DNA of 64,000 bases from Salvia splendens (taxonomy: Eukaryota > Streptophyta > Magnoliopsida > Lamiales > Lamiaceae). Below are positions 12,201-19,747 of this stretch, piece by piece. A model generated the notes under the pieces. It made no database searches. It was not told where the DNA came from and saw only the letters and a program-made list of their open reading frames with translations. Location: NCBI RefSeq assembly GCF_004379255.2, contig NW_024598720.1, forward strand, positions 1-64,000, written 5' to 3'. Every line of letters begins with the position of its first letter. Position 1 is the first letter of the stretch. The position numbers and the translations under genes were made by a program.

Positions 12201-13426
12201 TCTTCAAGTGTCGGATTGTTGGGGGCAAGGAGTTGTTGGAAGAACTCCACTGCGGACTTTTTAATCTCGGCTTCCTCGGTGAGCTCCTGCCCATTGACAC
12301 GAATTGAATGGATGCGGAGACGGACCCTCTTTTGTTTCACCCAGCTTTGATAGAACCGGGTATTTTTGTCTCCCTCGGCAAGCCACCTCAAAGCTGCCTT
12401 CTGTCGCCAAAAATCTTCTTCCATTCTCAGCAAAAGGATGTACTCGGCAATGTGTTTGTTGATCGCTGTCCTGTGCTCCGGAGTCGGCCTTGCCTCGAAA
12501 CTAGATTGGGCCAGAGCAATTTCTTCCTCCTTTTCCTTTAGATTAGCATGGATGTTCCCAAAGACCTCTTTGTTCCACTCCTTAAGGGCCTTTTTAACTC
12601 TGGCCTGCTTGATTTGAATGTTTAGGATTCCACCCGCCCCCGTGGGTTCCTCCCATGCTTTTTGCACTACGGCCATGAATCCTTCATGTCGGATCCACAT
12701 GTTCTGGAACCTGAATGCCTTGGCTCCAGCGGATGTGTTCATCTTCGTGCACCTGACAAGAATTGGTCCATGGTCCGAGGCAACCCGGGGGAGATTCGTA
12801 ACCCGAGTAGCCTCGAAGGTCTTAGTCCAATCCTCACTGACAAGCACTCTATCCAACCTTTCAAAGAGGCCATTCTTGGCCCAAGTGAATGCCGCTCCAT
12901 CAAAACCAGGATCAAGCAGCCTACAGTCTTCCGTTGCCTCCGCAAAATCAACCATCTCGGCTTGCCGGTTAGTATCACTTCCGACTCTGTCTTGGTGTGA
13001 TAGAATGGTGTTGAAATCGCCACCGATGATCCAAGGTGTTCCCTCGAGAGGCCCGGCAATCTCTCTCATCTTGTCCCATAATTGATGTCGTTCAGCCCTT
13101 GTACATTTGGCGTACACGGCTGAAATGGCCACCGGCCTAGCAAGGCGGTGGGACTTGAGGTAACCGTGAAGGATTTGTTCCGAGTCATTCTCAATATCAA
13201 AAGTGGACCCCTCTTCCGCGAACATCCAAATCTTCCCGTTCGTGTTCGAACCAATGAAGGGCAGCCCCAAGGCCTTAGAGAATCGGTCCGGGTCCGGGTG
13301 TGTGAGCGGTTCCATTATTGCAAGAAATAAAACATTATGACAATCAATAAGTCTTTTTAGAACGTTTTGAGTGGGCGCATTCGCAATCCCCCTCACGTTC
13401 CAAAACATGAAATTGTACGACATCAT
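9266..13426 (-). pseudogene. LINE C ORF2, two frameshifts
   Basis: The protein reads from ATG at 13426 (MMSYNFMFWNVRGIAN) through the endonuclease (GGDFNTILSHQDR, SDHGPILVRC) and most of the reverse transcriptase (APGPDGF, LRQGDPISP) to about 11500. A frame change then moves to the next frame, which continues AYADDIIIF, zf-RVT (CQCCPHRPNTESLQHLF) and on to about 9990. A second frame change leads into RNase H (NTDGSYNEANG, ALEAELLAM, IWIESDAEQ, HREGNKAAD), ending at 9266. All four RNase H acidic positions are present. Total length would be about 1386 aa, usual for plant L1 ORF2. The first break also appears to scramble a few residues after LRQGDPISP. Confidence 0.9.
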
Positions 13427-16400
13427 TAACAGGAAGGGTGCGTACCCAAAGAGGCTGAAGGCCCTCCTTGGTAGTCAGTGCGGTGTTGCTCTTTGTTCGG
13501 GGCGACCTCCTCGGCATCGTCGGCCGAACTGTTGCCTCCTAACCTCTCGACCCCCATGTGCAACTCCATGGGGTCTTCGTCCGCATCCCCACAATTCTCA
13601 ACATCAAATTCTCCGTTCGCCATGAGAGAGTAATATTGGTTAGTACTCATGTGGTTCTTTGCCGAGAAGAACCCACGCCCCCTTGTCAGGGCATGGCGCG
13701 CGCCTCCTCTCGAATTCCCTCGACGAGCTGGTGAGACCGAGCGCCTCGCATTAGGGGAGCCCCACTCCACGTCCATGTTCCCACGTGGTGATGGTGGTTC
13801 GGAGGTGGGATGCAATGGGTTCCCCCGGTTCGGTGGGGACTTCCCAACCTCGGTCCCGGCCTTGAGCCCGGCATTTTGAGTTCCGGAGCTCGGTCCGCTC
13901 CCCAAAGCAGAGTCCGGCATTTTAGAGTCCGGTCTTGAGCCCGGCATTTTCGAGTTCGGTCCCTCCCAGGAAGTACCACCGATATCCTCCCCATTTGTTT
14001 TGTTATTGTTTGGTCGATCACCGGCCTTGCCTTGCTTCTTCCCATAACGTTTCCATTCATTGGAGCTGGGGGCATTCTTCCCCGTATCTTGCTTCCCCTT
14101 CTCGGTTTGTCTCTCGGGTTGTGACTGTTTAGGCGGGCCGTTGTGGTAGTTTCTCTTTGGCGGCCGTTCCTTCTTGCCCGTCGCATAGCACACCTCACTT
14201 GCATGGCCGACGTGTTTACATTCTTGACAATATGATGGTATCTTGTCCCATCGGACCCGCTGCACTGTTTCTCGCCCACCAAGGTCAAGGATTATCTCTT
14301 CGGTAGGCGGTTTTGTGATGTCTATCTCGACGCAAATTCGGGCAAATGAAAGCCGAGTCTTGTTTGCCGTGGCTCGATCAATCTGTATTGGAGTGCCGAG
14401 AAGCTTGCCGATGGCGAATAAGGCGGATTGGTCGAAAAGATGAATGGGGAGGCCAATTAGGTTGCACCAAATTGCCGCAATGGGGGACTCGCAGTATGCA
14501 TCAAAGTCCGGGGACCATTTGAAGACCCTCATCGGGTGACGGTCAATGAGCCATACGGGCGTACCCCTTGGGCCTCCAAGGATTCGGGCATAGTCCGCCA
14601 AGTCCTCGCATTGAATGAGAATATGTTTAGCATTAATGTACTTCCAACTGAATCCACACCGGAGTTTAATATTATCGAGAGTCTTTTGGATTTGCAGTCC
14701 GGTAGGGATAGAGTGAGAGAACTTACCCACAATGGCGTGTCCCATGCTCTCAGCAAGCTTTTGAGTTTCCGCTCCGGAGAAGTAGATGGCCGGGATGCCG
14801 TCGGACACTGAAGCAAATCCAATGTTCTGAAGCTTATCCGGCTCAAAGGCTTGAGGGCCGTTAGGGTCAGTCGAGCCTTTAAGCATGTCCGCCATCGTTT
14901 TCGGCCGGCCGGGGTGGCTTGAGGTGCCTTCACCCCCGCCATGTAGCGTGTGACTCGCCGAGCCCGACGGAGTACCCTTAAGCAAGTCCGCCATCGATTT
15001 CGGCCACGCCGAGGTCCCCGGGGTAGCTTCTACCCCCCCATGTTGAGTAACTTCATTTGGCCCTTGTGTTGCGGCATTCGCCGAGGGCTTAGGTGTATTT
15101 CCTTTTCTCTTCGGGTTGTTGTGTTCGGCTTTTCCATTCTCGGTGTGGATCTTCTCGGCACCATCGTTGTCGTTGTGTACCCTTCTCGGCTTTTCCATTC
15201 TCGGCAGTTCGGCTTTTCCTTTCTCGGTGTGGACCTTCTCGGCCTCTTCATTCTCGGTGTGGATCTTCTCGGCATCATCCATTGGCGTATCGTTGGGTGT
15301 TGGTGTTTCTCTTGTCAATACGCCCATCTCGGCACTAGGCGTGGCCTTGTTCGTTGTCTCGATAATAAGCTTTTCTCGGTTGGCGTTAGGGTTCGCCTTA
15401 GGTCGCGGCTGGCCGAGCTCCACACAATAATGTTCCGGGCTGGCCTCAAACGTAGCTCGGATCTTGCTAGTTCGTCCTCGTTCGAGAGGGGGGAAGTCCT
15501 CAAGAGATGCCCCACTCCCATTCCAAGGTGTGTGTGTGACACTTTGCATGCATCCCGAAGAGTTTTGGGGGAACTCCGGTGGTTTGTGACTGGCCGTCGG
15601 TAGGTTTCCGGCACGAAGAGGCTGCGCCGCCGCTGCATCGAGCGTTTCCACCGAGTCCAACGCTGCAAGATGAAGGATCTCATCTAGTTTTGGGTTCCTT
15701 GGTGGGGATCCAAACGATGCAACTCGTGCCATGTTAGAGGGGAAAGGGGGGGGGGGGCACTTTCAAGGGGGGCTTTTGTACTTGCTATCATTTTAGGCAA
15801 GTTTGCTTTTGTACCTGATGGCTTAGGTAGGAAGGGTGGATTAGTGCTTTCAAAGTCAACTTTTGTCCCAGCCTCCAGATTAGGTAGGTTTGCTTTTCCA
15901 CTTTCCAATGGGGCAAGGACAGCACATGGGGCAGCTTGTGCTTCACGTGACCTAGCAAGTCTTGGCTGGGGATTGTGGAGGGAGGGGACTTCACCGGAAA
16001 CGGTCATAAGCTCGACGGCGGGAGCAGCAGTTTCCGGCGAGCCGCCTCCTTCCGGCACGGTTCTACCGTTGGGGGCATCGAACTCTTCTTCACATTCATT
16101 CCAATGCTCCACTTCCTCTTCCTTCTTATGAGGCAAGTCGGGGTCCTCCAACCTGAAAGAGACCCCCAAGTCGAGGGACGGAGTCGCCGGGAACAGGGAT
16201 CCTTTGCATTTGGAACTACCGGCCGAAGATCCTTCCTCCTCACCGAAGTCTATCTTCTTCCTTAGTTGCTTGTCCTCGGGCATCGGAGACGGGACAAATC
16301 TCTTACGACCATTGCCTTTAGTAGGAGGCGCCGGCGTACTTTTCCGGGCTTTGAGCTTTGCTTTAGCAATTTTTAGTTCCATGGATTTGGTCGGACGTTG

Positions 16401-16547
16401 AAGGGAAGCGGCGTCGCCAGCTCGGAAGACCATTTGCTGATCGGAGAGGACCCGAGCTCCCTCATCCCCAGAACCAATGTCAGGCAAATGAACCGGATTA
16501 ATGGCCGGAGTGTCTCTCTTTTCGTCGGGGTCCGGCGGCTGCCCCAT
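13426..16547 (-). pseudogene. LINE C ORF1, one frameshift in a homopolymer
   Basis: The start at 16547 (MGQPPDPDEKRD) is chosen by similarity to ORF1 starts of the other LINEs; an upstream in-frame extension to 16715 exists. A basic NLS-like stretch (residues about 60-90) is followed by low-complexity Pro/Glu-rich sequence. The frame breaks near 15746-15757, a run of 12 G (C on the coding strand), and then reads 768 codons from 15732 to 13426. That part holds the DUF4283-like domain (WKYINAKHILIQ near 14640; HPMRVFKWSPDFDAYC) and the CCHC knuckle CQECKHVGHASEVC (about 14195-14236). If the homopolymer length is a sequencing error, ORF1 is intact at about 1040 aa. The stop overlaps the ORF2 start (TAATG). 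Confidence 0.88.
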
Positions 16548-16884
16548 TGTTTCGGCCAGCCGAGAGGGCTTCGGCAAGGTGTGGCCGAGACGTGGAGTAG
16601 CGATTGACGGGAGCCGCGAGCCAAGTCCGACGATGAAGTCGCTTTCGTCGGGGATGGGCCGGGGGTGACAAGCGGAGTGGGATTGGGAGGAGGACGGCAG
16701 GGTGGTAACCACCAAGGAGGATGATGAAAGGTGATGAACCGATGGACGAGGGAGTGGTGGCTGGGGTCGGCGAATGTCGTCGGGTGGCGAGGTGGTGGTG
16801 GGAGATTGGCGGCGGAGGTCAAAGGTGGTACAATAGGGTGGAGTATTTTAGAGAGAAGGAGGAGCTTCTCTCACTTCGTAATTG

Positions 16885-17359
16885 TACCAAATCACTAACC
16901 AAACCGCCTTGAGGTTGCTAAAGGCCATTATCCGTTTGGACGAAATGGGGGTTCCAAATATTCAGGTCCGTGGAGCCAAGATGGATTAGCTTGTGCAAAA
17001 TGGCTTGTTGATCAGTTTAATTGTAATTTTGGTGGGAGTATGATGAGGTCCGAACCATGTAGGGAGCGGACCGCATACTACTCCTATGTTTTGTCTTGGC
17101 ACACCACTTTTGGGTGTGGTCGTGCTATGTAATTATGTGTTTATGAAATAGAGGGATGAAAAAAAAGCTCATTTCATAATGTAACTTTTATCTATGCGTT
17201 TACTTAGTCAACAAGTAAACCTTTTGAATCCAATTTCCCACAACATGCATGGTGTGATATCGATTAATGTAATGGCCTCGAAGACTAGATAATTTTATAG
17301 AATAATTATCATTGTTGTCTCGTGGTGATTCATTTATAGCATAACCCTGTATATTTGGG

Positions 17360-17364
<5 letters not shown>
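16885..17364. other. G' 3' UTR and host repeat, no gene
   Basis: After the end of ORF2 (about 16989) comes a LINE 3' UTR (palindrome with GAGGTCCGAACC and GGACCGCATACTACTCC near 17038-17085, then the hairpin with loop ACTTTTG near 17098-17118), a short A tract (17159-17166), and AT-rich host repeat. The region to 17364 is collinear with 62790-63169. I see no coding sequence. Confidence 0.75.

Positions 17365-17366
<2 letters not shown>
17349..17366. repeat. Left target-site duplication of LINE D
   Basis: GTATATTTGGGTTTAC(TT) here equals 18588-18605. The uninterrupted site exists once at 63154-63171 in the duplicated locus, which proves the insertion. Confidence 0.95.
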
Positions 17367-17407
<41 letters not shown>

Positions 17408-18587
17408 CAAACACCTCTACGGTGGAGGGTTCGTGGGTCCCTCATCCCTATATTTCCAAAGGAGATAATTACAAGGCGTGGCCACACCCAAAAGTGGTGT
17501 GCCGTAACAAAATCAAGAGTAGTATGCGGTCCGATCCCACAAGGTTCGGACCTCATCATACTCCTTTCCAAAATACAATTAACCACAAAGCTAGTCACTA
17601 TTATCTCCCATCGTCTCATGATCAACTTTGATGCCCGTCCCCGTCTAGGTTTCGGATGTGCGACACTCCCATCTCGTCCAATCTAACCAAGTCCAATAGT
17701 TCTCTCGGTGCTGAGTTGTAGTGCATTCGTAGGCCACTGTTTTGGACTAGCCCCATTTTCGCAAGGAAGTCCGCCGCTTTGTTCCCCTCCCTGTGTATGA
17801 AGGTGGCTCGGAATTTGAGTTGGCGTTTGAGAATGGTTAGTTGCGCCACCGCTTGCCGAGCGAGTGCCGGCCCCCATCCCGTCCCATTGACCAATTTGAT
17901 TGCTTGCTCTGCATCTGACTCAATCCAGATTGGTAGGCCGAATTCCTTGGCTATATTTAGCCCGTGAATCATGGCCAACAGCTCCGCTTCTAACGCCGAG
18001 TGGGCTTCAAGGGGTGTGCTGACGGCGACGAGCATCTTACCCGAGTGGTCTCGAATAATCCCGCCAGCCCCTGTACTGCCGTTCGCTTCATTATAGGAGC
18101 CATCCGTGTTGAGCTTTATCCACGGCTGATCCGGGGGGTTCCATTTGATTGCCATGGCTAGGGGTAGCGCCCTGATTGCCGCCGCTTGTTGAGGAATATT
18201 GATTCCAAGTTTAACTCCCTTCCAATGTTTCGGCTTCAAGCTTCCATTAGACATAGCATTTCGAATGAACATGTGGACCTGCCATACCACGTTTTGTGGT
18301 TTAAACTGTGTGCCTTGGTGGCGGCTCCTGTTTCTCTCCGACCAAATAAACCAAAGGATGAGGTATGGAGTGGCTCGGCTAAGATGTTTCTTGTTCGGCT
18401 GTTGGCACCTTCGCGCCCACACTTCGATTCTCGTAGGGATTGTGTCATTGATATGGATGCATGGGAACGGGCCTGTGAACCAGCCGTCGAACTCACTCCA
18501 TACTCTGCGAGCTCCATATCCCTGGATGAAGAGGTGTTGGAGTGACTCAGTGTTCGGTCTGTGGGGGCAGCATTGGCACTTAGGGCA
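17367..18587 (-). mobile_element. LINE D: 5'-truncated L1-type element
   Basis: A poly(T) of about 40 bases (17365-17404) gives the 3' end on the minus strand. The element stops at 18587 inside the zf-RVT region of ORF2, a typical 5' truncation of target-primed reverse transcription. A 16-18 bp target-site duplication flanks it, and the empty site is preserved at 63154. The sequence is closest to A and C. The long tail and clean duplication suggest a young insertion. Confidence 0.96.
17622..18587 (-). pseudogene. LINE D ORF2 C-terminal fragment (zf-RVT end and RNase H)
   Basis: The fragment begins in CQCCPHRPNTESLQHLF and, after one frame change near 18410, reads 266 codons from 18422 to 17622. 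RNase H motifs are NTDGSYNEANGS, ALEAELLAM, IWIESDAEQ and HREGNKAADFLAK. The C-terminus is MGVSHIRNLDGDGHQS. It lacks endonuclease and reverse transcriptase, so it can have no autonomous role. Confidence 0.9.
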
Positions 18588-18605
18588 GTATATTTGGGTT
18601 TACTT
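18588..18605. repeat. Right target-site duplication of LINE D
   Basis: GTATATTTGGGTTTACTT matches 17349-17366 base for base, the last two T being ambiguous with the tail. Confidence 0.95.
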
Positions 18606-18804
18606 AGCCAACAAGGAAACCAATTCACTCCAAATGACCTTCAAACACTAATTTTATGATCTCTGTAACGTAATGGCATAAAGATACAATCATTTTGGTC
18701 GATATAACAACATAGAAATTGTCATATTTTAAAAGCTAATTTGATGCCTAACTCTTATATGATCTTTGGTACGTAATAAATGGCATTAAGATAGGATCAT
18801 TTTG

Positions 18805-18957
18805 TCCAGAGCCTTTGTCCTAGCGGCAAGGAGCTTAAACATTATTGCATGAGGTGCTGAGTTCGAGCCCTCTTGACATCAATTGTAATTTCCTCCTATC
18901 TATAGTATAGAAGTTTATTTGTAATTTTCTCCCTTATATAGGAGTTAATTAAAAAAA
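18805..18957 (+). mobile_element. tRNA-derived SINE (153 bp)
   Basis: A pol III type internal promoter is visible: a B-box-like GTTCGAGCCC at 18861-18870 and an A-box-like TAGCGGCAAGG at 18821-18831, 30 bp apart. The element ends in a short A-rich tail. It is flanked by a perfect 20-bp direct repeat, 18785-18804 and 18958-18977 (starting ATTAAGATAGG and ending CATTTTG). SINEs depend on LINE machinery for movement; whether these LINEs served cannot be told, since the SINE lacks their terminal hairpin. Confidence 0.88.
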
Positions 18958-19077
18958 ATTAAGATAGGATCATTTTGGTCAATACAACATCGTAGTAATT
19001 GTCGTATCTATAAGCTCATTTCATAACGTAACTTTTATATGCGTTTACTTGGCCAACAAATAAACCTTTTGAATCCA

Positions 19078-19309
19078 TTTTTTTGGAAACACCTTCAAGG
19101 TGGAGGGTTCGTGGGTCCCTCGGCCCTATATTTCATAAAAGAAGGGGTACAAAACACGACCACACCCAAAAGTGGTGCCTACACAAATTTCAAGAGTAGT
19201 ATGCGGTCCGATCCCACATGGGTCGGGCCTCATCCTACTCCCTCCAAAGTTACAATCAAAAAGGTAAAAACAATTCCACTCTCTTTCACCCCTATCTTAT
19301 TCCTCATGT
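19078..19309 (-). promoter_or_regulatory. LINE L 3' UTR
   Basis: The minus strand reads a palindrome with GAGGCCCGACCC and GGACCGCATACTACTC (19195-19240), a shortened version of the ACTTTTG-loop hairpin (stem reduced to CACC/GGTG plus flanks, near 19160-19180) and the terminal hairpin CACCTTGAAGGTG, whose inner pairs TT/AA differ from those of LINE A. The same sequence recurs at 63652-63880. Confidence 0.7.
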
Positions 19310-19610
19310 CTAGGTTCCGTCCTCATTTCTAACCCGAATGTTAGGAACTCCCATTGCGTCCATCCGGACGATTGCTCTAAGGTGTCTCGGTTCCGAAATG
19401 GCATTCATGCGTAGGTAGTCGGTTCTCTCAAGGCCCAATTTGGCTAGTAGGTCAGCTGCTTTGTTTCCCTCTCGATGAATGAAGGTGGTTCGGATGGTAA
19501 GTTGGCGCTTGTGGATGGCCAGGCGTGCCATGACTCGACATATATGGGCTTGGGCCCCATTCTAAGCCATTGAGGAGTTTGACCGCTTGTTCGGTATCCG
19601 ATTCAACCCA

Positions 19611-19627
19611 GATAGGTCGCTTGAATT
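19611..19627. repeat. Left target-site duplication of M1
   Basis: GATAGGTCGCTTGAATT is repeated exactly at 22291-22307. It lies inside the RNase H coding region of LINE L, which continues across when M1 is removed. Confidence 0.96.
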
Positions 19628-19747
19628 AAAAGAGAATTTGAAAAGGAAACCCTTTTAGAGAGAGACGCTCTCCCTTCTCACTAGAATCCGCCCTCTCTCC
19701 CTCCCTCCCCTTTGAGGGAGGTGAAATGTGATTGTTGCATCCGACAC

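Larger units (their letters stand above)
9015..16882 (-). mobile_element. LINE C: full-length L1-type element, reverse orientation
   Basis: A 30-base poly(T) at 9015-9044 marks the 3' end on the minus strand, and the conserved 5' motif (minus strand GAAGCTCCTCCTTCTCTCTA) is at about 16852-16875. The duplicated locus at 62681-62700 is the empty site: GATGCCTTGTACC there is split here into GATGCC and TTGTACC. The target-site duplication is therefore only about 2 bp (TT) or undetectable within the poly(T). This is the same subfamily as A and D. Confidence 0.95.
8272..16989 (+). pseudogene. LINE G' ORF2 C-terminus (RNase H), broken
   Basis: The readable text includes RVNDTIPERLEVW, FNVVWQVQMF and the RNase H motifs NADGAYNETSG (about 8632) and GNKAADLLAKE (about 8965). 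Stops that differ from the other copy include TAG for CAG near 8745 (a C-to-T change) and TAG for TCG near 8829. The last residues (GVPNIQVRGAKMD) lie beyond the LINE C insertion, ending near 16989. The function would be removal of RNA from the cDNA hybrid; this copy cannot make it. Confidence 0.8.
8272..17166 (+). mobile_element. 3' part of LINE G' (duplicate), interrupted by LINE C
   Basis: The LINE sequence is 8272-9014 plus 16884-17166. It encodes the C-terminal part of ORF2 and the 3' UTR, and ends in GGGATG plus eight A at 17159-17166 rather than at the usual terminal hairpin, so the 3' end is internally polyadenylated or truncated. The site following the tail (GCTCATTTCATAATGTA, 17167-17183) is the same target-site copy that flanks LINE G at 62972. 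Confidence 0.82.
17167..19077. repeat. AT-rich host repeat, left copy
   Basis: Excluding LINE D and the SINE, this stretch contains recurring short blocks: GTTTACTT.G.CAACAA at 17198, 18598 and 19043, and CATTTTGGTC followed by ATA.AAC near 18692 and 18971. The same blocks recur at 42335, 42430, 63003, 63164, 63258, 63538 and 63609. They look like diverged tandem units in which the other elements landed. No open reading frame or known family is recognised. Confidence 0.6.
7709..19480. repeat. Left copy of segmental duplication (later opened by LINEs C and D)
   Basis: Joining 7709-9016, 16884-17366 and 18588-19480 gives a sequence collinear with 61388-64000 and about 98-99% alike by eye. It contains, in order, the 5' end of LINE H (-), the 3' end of ORF1-only element F (+), the 3' end of LINE G (+), host repeat, SINE, and the 3' end of LINE L (-). 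The right copy ends at the window edge, so the true length is unknown. The left edge (about 7709) joins unrelated sequence, while the right copy continues into LINE H ORF1; the right arrangement is therefore ancestral. Confidence 0.9.

Noticed and set aside
1..16560. A and C as the terminal inverted repeats of one giant transposon
   Set aside because: Each has its own poly(A) end and LINE structure, and the empty site at 62681 shows C inserted alone.
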